A stretch of DNA of 8,697 nt from the NCBI GenBank assembly GCA_002296885.1, contig DBIH01000079.1, positions 2,908 to 11,604 of the forward strand. Reading direction: 5' to 3'. The position numbers and the translations under genes are program-made. Within the stretch, counting starts at the first letter, position 1. Each line of letters opens with the position of its first letter. Below the pieces are notes generated by a model. The model made no database searches, was not told where the DNA came from, and saw only the letters and a program-made list of their open reading frames with translations. The DNA comes from Flavobacterium sp. UBA807. Lineage in GTDB: Bacteria; Bacteroidota; Bacteroidia; Flavobacteriales; Flavobacteriaceae. Shown in pieces: positions 1 through 6,178 of the stretch.

Positions 1-1642
1 AGCGCAGTTGATTCTTATATTTATGATAGGTCAGGCTCACATCGCACTGCGGGCATTGTGGCACATGACCACAAGTCATGCATTCTAATACGGGTGAAAA
101 TCCACGACGATTTTGGAACAGAATCACCTGTTCACCATTTGCAAAAGCTTCAGTTATCTGTTCAATCAATGTCAGGCTGAAATGCCCTTTCATTTTCTTC
201 CTGAAATAACTGTCTTTCAAATCGACCAATTCAATTTCAGGCATTTGAACATTTCCAAAGCGTTCCGTCAGAGTAACTAAACCAAATTTTCCTGATGTTG
301 CATTAAAAAAGGTTTCAATACTTGGCGTTGCCGAACCTAATAAAACTTTAGACTGATGCAAATTTGCCAAAACAATTGCAGCATCACGCGCATGGTATCT
401 TGGTGCCGGATCCTGTTGCTTGAAGGTTTGCTCATGTTCTTCATCAATAATAATCAAACCTAAATTGGAAAACGGCAAAAACAAAGCCGAGCGTGCTCCA
501 ATCACAATCTGTGCTGAATCTTTATTTGCATTGACATTATTCCAGACTTCAACTCTTTCATTATTGCTGTATTTCGAATGAAAAACCGCAACCTTATTCC
601 CAAAATGTGCCGTCAACCTTGAAACTAACTGTGTTGTTAAAGCTATTTCAGGCAGGAGATACAAAACCTGTTTACCTTCTGCAATATAATCTTCAATAAG
701 TTTGGTATAGATTTCGGTTTTTCCGCTTGATGTGACGCCATGCAAAAGCGTAACATCTTTTTCTTTAAATTGATTTTGAATTTCAGCAAATGTCTGCTGT
801 TGCACAGCACTTAAAGTCAGTTTATTATCAACTTTATTCTTGTCAAAATTAACTCTGTCTTCCTGGATATAATATTCTTCAAAAATTTCTTTTTCAACCA
901 GGCCTTTAACAACAGATACAGAACTTAATTCCGTTAGTTGCTTTACAGAAATTGGTTTTTTCTCCTGTGCATTCAATTGAAAATATTGCAAAACTAAATT
1001 CTTCCTCTTTTCAGATTTTAAAGAATCTAATAATGCTATAAGATTTTCTTCTTTTTCATATTGCTCGTGTAATCTAATATACCTGATAAGCTTAGGTTTG
1101 TATTCTTCATGTATTTCTTCCTGAAGCGAAATGATGTTTTTAGCTATCAGTTTTTGAATCACCGGAAGAACCGTTTTTTTATTCAGGATATCAACAATAT
1201 CCTCAATCTTTAGAGATGACTGATGCTGTAAAGCTTCATAAATCAGGAATTCATCATCGGTTAATTCAGTTTCATCAACAAATGTTTCTTTATTTTGTGA
1301 AATGATGGTTTCACTTTCCAGCAGTAATGCTGATGGCAAAGCACCACGATAGACATCTCCAATATTGCACATATAATAGGATGAAATCCAAAACCAATGA
1401 TTAATCTGGAATTCGTTTACAATCGGTTTTTCGTCAAGTATTTGATGGATTTCCTTAGCCTGATATAATGTTGGCGGAGTCTGATGCAAATCGATTACGA
1501 GTGCGGTGTAGATTTTGCTTTTTCCAAACGGAACAGCAATCCGCATTCCTTTTTTTATATAAGCATATTCTGATTCTGAAACCCTGTAAGTGAATGTTTT
1601 AGAAAGCGAAAGCGGAATTATAACTTCAATAAAATAATTCAT
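1..1642 (-). CDS. priA: Primosomal protein N' (PriA) replication-restart helicase, C-terminal part cut off by window edge
   Basis: PriA is a superfamily 2 3'-to-5' DNA helicase that recognises stalled forks and reloads the replicative helicase. My reverse-strand translation from ATG at 1642 gives an open frame of 547 codons with no stop, running off the left edge. The N-terminal 3'-DNA-binding domain begins MNYFIEVIIPLSL. The Walker A motif GVTSSGKT lies at residues 302-309, followed by LLPEIALT. The Walker B box DEEH is at 400-403, GARSALF precedes it and GSATPS follows it. Cysteines 521, 524, 530 and 533 (CxxC...CxxC) are the first half of the zinc-binding cluster; the remaining cysteines and the C-terminal helicase motifs lie outside the window. 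The start is 10 bp after the upstream stop, so the gene is probably the last or a late member of the nadC block. No frameshift is seen in the visible part. Confidence 0.96.
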   Translation of the reverse strand, partial: MNYFIEVIIPLSLSKTFTYRVSESEYAYIKKGMRIAVPFGKSKIYTALVIDLHQTPPTLYQAKEIHQILDEKPIVNEFQINHWFWISSYYMCNIGDVYRGALPSALLLESETIISQNKETFVDETELTDDEFLIYEALQHQSSLKIEDIVDILNKKTVLPVIQKLIAKNIISLQEEIHEEYKPKLIRYIRLHEQYEKEENLIALLDSLKSEKRKNLVLQYFQLNAQEKKPISVKQLTELSSVSVVKGLVEKEIFEEYYIQEDRVNFDKNKVDNKLTLSAVQQQTFAEIQNQFKEKDVTLLHGVTSSGKTEIYTKLIEDYIAEGKQVLYLLPEIALTTQLVSRLTAHFGNKVAVFHSKYSNNERVEVWNNVNANKDSAQIVIGARSALFLPFSNLGLIIIDEEHEQTFKQQDPAPRYHARDAAIVLANLHQSKVLLGSATPSIETFFNATSGKFGLVTLTERFGNVQMPEIELVDLKDSYFRKKMKGHFSLTLIEQITEAFANGEQVILFQNRRGFSPVLECMTCGHVPQCPQCDVSLTYHKYKNQLR

Positions 1643-1652
1643 CTTTTCAAAG

Positions 1653-2075
1653 TTATTTTACCCGACTCCAGGTTTGTGATCTTCCAAAAAGCGGAATTCC
1701 TATATAACCTCGTATGATGATTTTATCCTTTCCGTCGGGCGTGATTTTGCAATGATACCAACGTCCAATTTTTGGATCTAAGACCTTTCCTCCGTTATAG
1801 ATATTGTCATCTTTAGACAGTCCTCTGATAATAACCAATCCTATGTATGGTTTGCCTTTATCTTCTCCATCACACTTATCACATTTCAAATACCGCTTTT
1901 CTTCTTCAAAAATTTCGACTATCCTGCCATATATTTTTCCTTTAAATTCAAAGATTTCAACAACTCCTTTTTCTTTTCCTGAAATATCATCTACAGTTTT
2001 CCATCTGCCACAAATTGACTGCCCAAAGGAAAACTGAAAAAACAGAATCAAAAAAAATAGTATTTTTATCTTCAT
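1653..2075 (-). CDS. Secreted DUF2147 family protein
   Basis: This is a 140-residue exported protein of the DUF2147 family, whose biochemical role is not established. Residues 1-18 form a signal peptide: lysines at 2 and 4, then a phenylalanine/leucine-rich core ending FSFG before Q19. The mature part matches the family layout: a GRWKTVDD start (residues 23-30), VVEIFEFKGKIYGRIV, a CDKCDGEDKGKP stretch (65-76), IGLVIIRGL, then GGKVLDP and the RGYIGIPLFGRSQTW end. Members are usually predicted periplasmic or extracytoplasmic beta-rich proteins. The ATG overlaps the stop of the upstream membrane-protein gene in an ATGA arrangement, which indicates translational coupling, and priA starts 10 bp after its stop. 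The two cysteines of CxxC plus C22 and C109 could form disulfides or bind a metal; this is inference. The family call is firm, the function unknown. Confidence 0.9.
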   Translation of the reverse strand: MKIKILFFLILFFQFSFGQSICGRWKTVDDISGKEKGVVEIFEFKGKIYGRIVEIFEEEKRYLKCDKCDGEDKGKPYIGLVIIRGLSKDDNIYNGGKVLDPKIGRWYHCKITPDGKDKIIIRGYIGIPLFGRSQTWSRVK

Positions 2076-3019
2076 TGTGAATCTAATTCTTTTTGTTTTT
2101 CACGTTTGATGTGTTGTATCGAAGCATTCAAATCAAAGCCTAAAAGCAATATCATGCAGTTAATCCAAATATAAAACATTACTACCAACAATGTTCCGAT
2201 TGAGCCGTAGAGTTCATTGTATTTTGAAAATTTAACTACCCAAATCCCAAAGAAATAAGAGGAAATAATAATTAAAATCGTAGTAAATACTGAGCCTATC
2301 GATATAAAAGGTCTGTTTTTATCATGTCGGATTCCGAATTTAAACAATATCGAAGTCGTCATTAATATCATCAAAATGAGAAAAATATACCTTCCCATCT
2401 CAATCAGCGGAATATTATCCGAAAGCACATCCTGTATTTTTGTTTTCTGAATAAACACTTCAAAGATCACGATGACAGCAACTGTTATAAGCAAAACGAA
2501 AGACAAAATAATTGACAATCCAAGCGCTACAAAATATTGTCTGAAAAAATTTCTTTTTAAGGTAACATGCACATGATGCCCACTTTCAAAACCGCCAAGA
2601 ATAGCATTCACCCCATTGGTCATCAGTAAAATTGCCATCAAAAATCCGGTGGAAAGTAATCCGCTGTGACTGTTGTGCAGAATATCATTGATGATTTTGT
2701 AAATGGCGTCATAGGTCGTTGGTGGTACATTTTCCTGAACAAAACCTAAAAAATCATCCTGAAAGCCTTTGATGGGAATATAAGGAATAAGATTCAGTAT
2801 GAAAAGCATGAAAGGAAATAACGCCATAAAGAAACTCCAGGCAATTGCCGAAGCACGATATGAAATGGCTCCTTTTGCAATTCCGGTAAAATACAAATCG
2901 AGCAAATCATATAAAGACATACCATGAAGCCAGGGCAGTTTTATGCTCTGCAAAAGAAGTAGCAACTGCTTAATCACAGGAAGGTTTTTGATTTTGCTTT
3001 CTTTTTTTTCTTCCGACAT
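2072..3019 (-). CDS. YihY/virulence factor BrkB family inner-membrane protein
   Basis: This 315-residue polytopic membrane protein belongs to the YihY/BrkB family, once misassigned as ribonuclease BN and still without a settled function. After a charged, cytoplasmic N-terminus (SEEKKESKIK) the family signature GAISYRASAIAWSFFMALFPF occupies about residues 50-70 and leads into the first membrane helix (57-80). Further hydrophobic segments lie at about 120-142, 163-190, 209-229, 239-262 and 272-296. The last one carries the conserved YGSIGTLLVVMFYIW...LLGFDLNA pattern typical of the family C-terminus. The protein ends in a lysine-rich tail. Its ATG directly abuts the nadC stop codon (no spacer) and its TGA overlaps the next start by 4 bp, so it is almost certainly co-transcribed with both neighbours. 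Length and topology look normal. A transport or envelope role is only inference. Confidence 0.93.
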   Translation of the reverse strand: MSEEKKESKIKNLPVIKQLLLLLQSIKLPWLHGMSLYDLLDLYFTGIAKGAISYRASAIAWSFFMALFPFMLFILNLIPYIPIKGFQDDFLGFVQENVPPTTYDAIYKIINDILHNSHSGLLSTGFLMAILLMTNGVNAILGGFESGHHVHVTLKRNFFRQYFVALGLSIILSFVLLITVAVIVIFEVFIQKTKIQDVLSDNIPLIEMGRYIFLILMILMTTSILFKFGIRHDKNRPFISIGSVFTTILIIISSYFFGIWVVKFSKYNELYGSIGTLLVVMFYIWINCMILLLGFDLNASIQHIKREKQKELDSQ

Positions 3020-3877
3020 TTAAATTGCTTTTAAACTTAAGTCCATATTGTAAACCGAATGTGTCAATGCGCCTGAAGAAACATAGTCAACACCACATTC
3101 TGCATATTGCCTGATGGTTTTTTCATTAATGTTTCCGGAAGATTCAGTAAGACATTTATTGCCAATCAATGCAACCGCTTTTCGGGTGTCTTCAAAATTA
3201 AAGTTGTCAATCAGAATTCGGTACACACCGTCATTCCGAAGGATTTCTTTTATTTCGTCAAGGTTTCTGGCTTCAACAACTATCTGTAAATCTAAGTTAC
3301 TATCCTTTAGAAATTCCTTCGTTTTATTTATGGCATTAGTGATTCCACCTGCAAAATCATTATGATTGTCCTTAAGCATTACCATGTCGTACAATGCAAA
3401 ACGATGGTTCTGACCACCCCCAATCTTTACCGCCCATTTTTCGCAGGCACGAAAGCCCGGAGTTGTTTTACGCGTATCCAGAATCTTGGTTTTTGTTCCT
3501 TCCAAAAGCTTTACATATTGATTGGTTTTAGTGGCAATGGCTGACATTCTTTGCATTGAATTCAACACCAATCGTTCCGCTTTAAGTATCGACTGTGAGC
3601 TTCCCGAAACGTGAAAAACAACATCGCCATGCTTGACTTCTGCACCATCATTGATAAAGGTTTCTACAACCAAATTACTATCCACTTCGGCAAATATCAT
3701 TTTGGCAAATTCGACTCCGGCTATGATTCCGTTATCCTTAACCAAAAGTTTGGCTTTCCCTTCTGCTTCCTTAGGAATACAAGCCAGCGAACTGAAATCG
3801 CCTGGACCAATATCTTCGCGAATACCATTCTCTATTATCAATTGCAGCTCATGCTCAAACTGTTGCTGTGAAATCAT
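3020..3877 (-). CDS. nadC: Nicotinate-nucleotide pyrophosphorylase (carboxylating) / quinolinate phosphoribosyltransferase
   Basis: NadC converts quinolinate and PRPP to nicotinate mononucleotide, CO2 and pyrophosphate (EC 2.4.2.19), the step linking de novo quinolinate synthesis to NAD. The 285-residue product has the usual family length. An N-terminal domain with REDIGPGDFSS (residues 20-30) precedes the barrel. The active-site signatures are E101-R102 followed by LNSMQRMSAIAT, LDTRKTTPG (133-141), the GGGQNHR loop (153-159) with MLKDNH after it, and a C-terminal ESSGNI phosphate-binding stretch. All expected basic residues are present. nadA and nadB are not in this window. It is the first gene of the minus-strand block and is divergent from pyrD across 149 bp. 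The start ATG at 3877 is supported by homology at the extreme N-terminus. Nothing looks broken. Confidence 0.97.
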   Translation of the reverse strand: MISQQQFEHELQLIIENGIREDIGPGDFSSLACIPKEAEGKAKLLVKDNGIIAGVEFAKMIFAEVDSNLVVETFINDGAEVKHGDVVFHVSGSSQSILKAERLVLNSMQRMSAIATKTNQYVKLLEGTKTKILDTRKTTPGFRACEKWAVKIGGGQNHRFALYDMVMLKDNHNDFAGGITNAINKTKEFLKDSNLDLQIVVEARNLDEIKEILRNDGVYRILIDNFNFEDTRKAVALIGNKCLTESSGNINEKTIRQYAECGVDYVSSGALTHSVYNMDLSLKAI

Positions 3878-3896
3878 TTTGAAAAATTTTGTTGTG

Positions 3897-3904
3897 CTAA
3901 AATA
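3897..3904 (-). promoter_or_regulatory. Candidate -7 promoter element for nadC
   Basis: On the minus strand this reads TATTTTAG, matching seven of eight positions of the Bacteroidota -7 consensus (TAnnTTTG), about 19 bp upstream of the nadC ATG. No TTG -33 element is visible at the expected distance, so this is a weak call made on position and sequence only. Confidence 0.3.
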
Positions 3905-3968
3905 ATTTGAAAATTTGGAAATTTGAATATTTGAAGATGAAAATTACTTTTAAATCATTTTCAAATTA
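3903..3968. repeat. 12-bp perfect inverted repeat in the nadC-pyrD divergent region
   Basis: The left arm TAATTTGAAAAT (3903-3914) is the exact reverse complement of the right arm ATTTTCAAATTA (3957-3968), separated by 42 bp. A related TTTTTCAAAT follows at 3983-3992. The arms lie between the two divergent genes, overlapping the nadC -7 candidate on one side. They could be a shared operator with looping, or a by-product of the AATTTGAA array described separately. Confidence 0.55.
3904..3935. repeat. Octamer tandem array, four units of AATTTGAA type
   Basis: Four consecutive 8-bp units can be read: AATTTGAA, AATTTGGA, AATTTGAA and TATTTGAA. The period is exact while units differ by one base. 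The array lies in the divergent intergenic region just upstream of nadC. Its role is unknown; low-complexity slippage in AT-rich DNA is a possible origin. Confidence 0.6.
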
Positions 3969-3999
3969 ACGCATCTTTAAATTTTTCAAATCAAAACAG

Positions 4000-4007
4000 T
4001 ACTTTTG
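4000..4007 (+). promoter_or_regulatory. -7 promoter element for pyrD
   Basis: TACTTTTG matches the Bacteroidota -7 consensus TAnnTTTG at every defined position and ends 19 bp before the pyrD ATG. This implies a very short leader of about 15 nt, rich in AC and lacking a Shine-Dalgarno sequence. No clear TTG -33 element is present about 20 bp upstream, which is common for this promoter class. Confidence 0.6.
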
Positions 4008-4026
4008 CACAACCAACAACACACAC

Positions 4027-5067
4027 ATGTACAAACTAATTATTCGTCCCGTTTTATTTTGGTTTGACCCCGAAAAGGTGCATCATTTCTCTTTTAGTTT
4101 TATCAAATTTATTTCCCGTATTCCTTTTGTTTCCCGCATTTTAAAATCTATTTATGAAGTAAAAGACAGTCGTTTGGAGCGCGAAGTTTTTGGCCTCAAA
4201 TTTAAAAACCCGGTTGGGCTCGCAGCAGGTTTTGATAAAGATGCCAAATGCTATAAGGAATTGTCAAACTTCGGCTTTGGCTTTATCGAAATTGGAACCC
4301 TGACGCCAAAACCACAGGATGGAAATCCAAAGAAACGTTTGTTCAGATTGAAATCGGATTACGCAATTATCAACCGAATGGGTTTTAACAATGGTGGTGT
4401 AGATGCAGCAGTGTTGAAGCTAAAAAAAAATAAAGGTGTGCTTATTGGTGGGAACATCGGCAAAAACAAAGTCACACCCAACGAGGAAGCCACTTCGGAT
4501 TATCTCATTTGTTTTGAAACCTTGTTTGATTATGTCGATTATTTTGTAGTGAATGTTAGTTCTCCAAATACACCCAACCTTCGTGAGCTTCAGGAAAAAG
4601 AGCCATTAACAAAGCTTTTGAATGAATTGCAATCTCAAAACCAACAAATGTGTCACACTGAGCGCAGTCGAAGTGCAAAGCCAATCCTTTTAAAAATTGC
4701 ACCTGATTTAACAAACGAACAGCTTTTAGATATTGTTGATATTGTAAACGAAACCAAAATTGCCGGAGTAATTGCAACAAACACCACGATTTCGAGAGAT
4801 GAATTGCAATCGGAAAACAAATCAGAAACCGGCGGATTGTCGGGAAAACCCCTTGCCAAACGTTCAACTGAAGTGATTCGCTTTCTTTCTGAAAAAAGCA
4901 ATAATGCATTTCCTATTATTGGGGTTGGCGGAATCCATTCGGCAGAAGATGCTCTGGAAAAACTGAATGCCGGAGCTAGTTTGGTGCAATTGTATACCGG
5001 ATTTATTTATGAAGGTCCAAAATTGGTAAAAGAAATCAATAAAAAAATCCTTGAAAAAACTTTGTAA
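4027..5067 (+). CDS. pyrD: Dihydroorotate dehydrogenase (quinone), class 2, with an in-frame repeat insertion
   Basis: PyrD oxidises dihydroorotate to orotate and passes electrons to membrane quinone via FMN (EC 1.3.5.2), the redox step of pyrimidine synthesis. The 346-residue product has the class 2 N-terminal membrane-associating segment ([20 protein letters not shown]). FMN and substrate motifs follow in order: [19 protein letters not shown]176[36 protein letters not shown] and [10 protein letters not shown]. The catalytic base of class 2 enzymes is a serine; S179 sits at that place. Residues 209-216 (CHTERSRS) are foreign-looking and correspond to a palindromic repeat within a variable loop between the active-site strand and [11 protein letters not shown]. 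All catalytic motifs are intact, so the enzyme is probably functional. It is preceded by its own -7 element. The ATG at 4027 fits family N-termini although no ribosome binding site is seen. Confidence 0.97.
   Translation: MYKLIIRPVLFWFDPEKVHHFSFSFIKFISRIPFVSRILKSIYEVKDSRLEREVFGLKFKNPVGLAAGFDKDAKCYKELSNFGFGFIEIGTLTPKPQDGNPKKRLFRLKSDYAIINRMGFNNGGVDAAVLKLKKNKGVLIGGNIGKNKVTPNEEATSDYLICFETLFDYVDYFVVNVSSPNTPNLRELQEKEPLTKLLNELQSQNQQMCHTERSRSAKPILLKIAPDLTNEQLLDIVDIVNETKIAGVIATNTTISRDELQSENKSETGGLSGKPLAKRSTEVIRFLSEKSNNAFPIIGVGGIHSAEDALEKLNAGASLVQLYTGFIYEGPKLVKEINKKILEKTL
4651..4676. repeat. REP-like palindromic repeat inserted in-frame inside pyrD
   Basis: The segment encoding CHTERSRS contains an imperfect hairpin: CAC (4654-4656) and ACTG (4657-4660), loop AGCG, then CAGT (4665-4668), a CGAA bulge and GTG (4673-4675). 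It is more GC-rich than the surrounding gene. From memory, this core (CACTGAGCGCAGTCGAAGTG) is a widespread intergenic palindromic repeat in Flavobacterium and other bacteria, often mistranslated as HTERSRS or, on the other strand, FDCAQCD. Here it adds whole codons and keeps the frame. Exact boundaries cannot be set without homologues. I see no second copy in the window. Confidence 0.8.
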
Positions 5068-5098
5068 CTTTGGCACTTTGCTACTTTACAACTTAGAA
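5059..5098. repeat. Octamer tandem array of ACTTTGnn type across the pyrD stop codon
   Basis: Five consecutive 8-bp units begin at 5059: ACTTTGTA, ACTTTGGC, ACTTTGCT, ACTTTACA and ACTTAGAA. The first unit encodes the last residues of PyrD and leads into its TAA stop; the remaining units fill most of the 36-bp gap to the lyase gene. TAACTTTG at 5065-5072 also matches the TAnnTTTG -7 consensus, so the array might supply a promoter for the downstream gene. No TTG -33 box sits at the right distance. Confidence 0.65.
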
Positions 5099-5103
5099 AA
5101 CCT

Positions 5104-5970
5104 TTGGAACAAAAAATCAAAATCATAGAATGTCCTCGAGATGCCATGCAAGGTATCAAAGACTTCATTCCGACCTTTAAGAAGATTGATTACATTCAAT
5201 CTTTGCTTCGTGTTGGTTTTGACACAATTGATTTTGGGAGTTTTGTTTCACCAAAAGCAATTCCGCAAATGCAGGACACTGCCGAAGTTTTAGCACAACT
5301 GGATTTATCTCAAACGCAAAGCAAATTATTAGCTATTATCGCCAATACACAAGGTGCTCAGATAGCTTCGAGATATAAAGAAATTAGATATCTGGGTTTT
5401 CCGTTTTCCATCTCAGAAAACTTCCAAATGCGCAATACGCACAAAACTATTGCTGAAAGTTTGGTAACACTTCAGGAAATTTTGAATATTGCCGATGCCT
5501 CTAATAAAGAAGTGGTAACCTATATTTCTATGGGATTTGGAAATCCGTATGGTGATCCATGGAATGTTGAAATTGTTGGCGAATGGACCGAACGGCTTGC
5601 CAACATGGGCGTAAAAATACTTTCGCTTTCTGATACCGTCGGGAGTTCAACACCAGATGTAATTACTTATTTGTTTTCGAATTTAATTCCGAAATATCCA
5701 CACATCGAATTCGGTGCACATTTGCATACTACTCCAGACAAGTGGTATGAAAAAGTAGATGCTGCCTATAAAGCCGGATGTGTTCGATTTGACGGAGCGA
5801 TTCAGGGATTTGGTGGCTGCCCAATGGCTAAAGACGATTTAACTGGTAATATGCCAACCGAAAAGCTTCTCTCCTATTTCACTTCACAAAAAGCAGATAC
5901 AAACACAAAACCTATGAGTTTTGAAAGTGCTTATAACGAAGCAACAAAAATTTTTACAGCATATCATTAA
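5104..5970 (+). CDS. Hydroxymethylglutaryl-CoA lyase, TTG start
   Basis: This enzyme cleaves 3-hydroxy-3-methylglutaryl-CoA to acetoacetate and acetyl-CoA (EC 4.1.3.4), the last step of leucine breakdown. The 288-residue product is a DRE-TIM barrel metallolyase. The N-terminal strand IIECPRDAMQG gives the catalytic arginine R12 and metal ligand D13. The metal-binding pair H206-L-H208 is in FGAHLHTTPDKW. The catalytic cysteine C239 lies in the GFGGCPMAKDDLTGN loop, with N249 as the further metal ligand. GFGNPYGDPW and LSDTVG are also family-typical. The start is TTG at 5104. There is no ATG or GTG between the in-frame pyrD stop (5065-5067) and this codon, and the first internal ATG (5143) would delete R12 and D13. 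Upstream AGAAAA is at best a weak ribosome site. The gene may be read from pyrD or from a promoter in the octamer array. The bacterial symbol mvaB would apply if confirmed. Confidence 0.9.
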   Translation: MEQKIKIIECPRDAMQGIKDFIPTFKKIDYIQSLLRVGFDTIDFGSFVSPKAIPQMQDTAEVLAQLDLSQTQSKLLAIIANTQGAQIASRYKEIRYLGFPFSISENFQMRNTHKTIAESLVTLQEILNIADASNKEVVTYISMGFGNPYGDPWNVEIVGEWTERLANMGVKILSLSDTVGSSTPDVITYLFSNLIPKYPHIEFGAHLHTTPDKWYEKVDAAYKAGCVRFDGAIQGFGGCPMAKDDLTGNMPTEKLLSYFTSQKADTNTKPMSFESAYNEATKIFTAYH

Positions 5971-5987
5971 GTAAGTTACTTAGAGTG

Positions 5988-6006
5988 TTTTTGGTTGCGC
6001 CAAAAA
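5988..6006. other. Small perfect hairpin after the lyase gene, doubtful terminator
   Basis: TTTTTGG (5988-5994) and CCAAAAA (6000-6006) form a 7-bp stem with a TTGCG loop, 18 bp after the lyase stop. The right side is followed by TATATCGAG rather than a T-run, and the stem is mostly A-T, so it is not a convincing intrinsic terminator. The rest of 5971-6100 shows nothing else that I can name. Confidence 0.3.
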
Positions 6007-6100
6007 TATATCGAGAAGCTTTTATAATATTGAATGTTGTCGATAAAATTTTTATTTCGTAAAAATCACTCGAACTAACGACATTATCATTACGTTAAAC

Positions 6101-6135
6101 AATTCGTAATTCGTAATTTATAATTCGCAATTTTA
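6101..6135. repeat. Degenerate heptamer array upstream of guaB
   Basis: Consecutive 7-bp units read AATTCGT, AATTCGT, AATTTAT, AATTCGC and AATTTTA. The array ends 3 bp before the guaB -7 element, so it occupies the -33 and upstream region of that promoter. Whether it is functional or only slippage-prone AT-rich DNA cannot be decided here. Confidence 0.5.
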
Positions 6136-6138
6136 AAC

Positions 6139-6146
6139 TACATTTG
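6139..6146 (+). promoter_or_regulatory. -7 promoter element for guaB
   Basis: TACATTTG matches the Bacteroidota -7 consensus TAnnTTTG at all defined positions and ends 29 bp before the guaB ATG. It predicts a start of transcription near 6149-6153. No TTG -33 box is visible; that place is filled by the heptamer array. The TTTG end overlaps the palindrome TTGCATGCAA (6144-6153). Confidence 0.6.
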
Positions 6147-6178
6147 CATGCAATTTAACTACAACTACAAATTGCATG
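6147..6178 (+). promoter_or_regulatory. Perfect 10-bp inverted repeat containing the guaB start codon
   Basis: The left arm CATGCAATTT (6147-6156) is the exact reverse complement of the right arm AAATTGCATG (6169-6178), whose last three bases are the guaB ATG. The 12-bp spacer is two copies of AACTAC. As RNA the arms could pair and hide the start codon. If transcription starts near 6150, seven pairs (GCAATTT with AAATTGC) remain, right up to the ATG. As DNA it would be an operator over the transcription start. Confidence 0.55.

Noticed and set aside
4556..4909. Minus-strand open frame of 117 codons inside pyrD
   Set aside because: It is antisense to a clearly conserved enzyme gene, and its only recognisable stretch (FDCAQCD) is the reverse reading of the palindromic repeat.
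5988..6006. Intrinsic terminator after the lyase gene
   Set aside because: The hairpin is weak, and no T-run follows on the plus strand; it is kept only as a low-confidence hairpin.
5971..6175. Possible purine or other riboswitch before guaB
   Set aside because: No aptamer-like conserved pattern is visible, and the likely transcription start leaves a leader of only about 25 nt.
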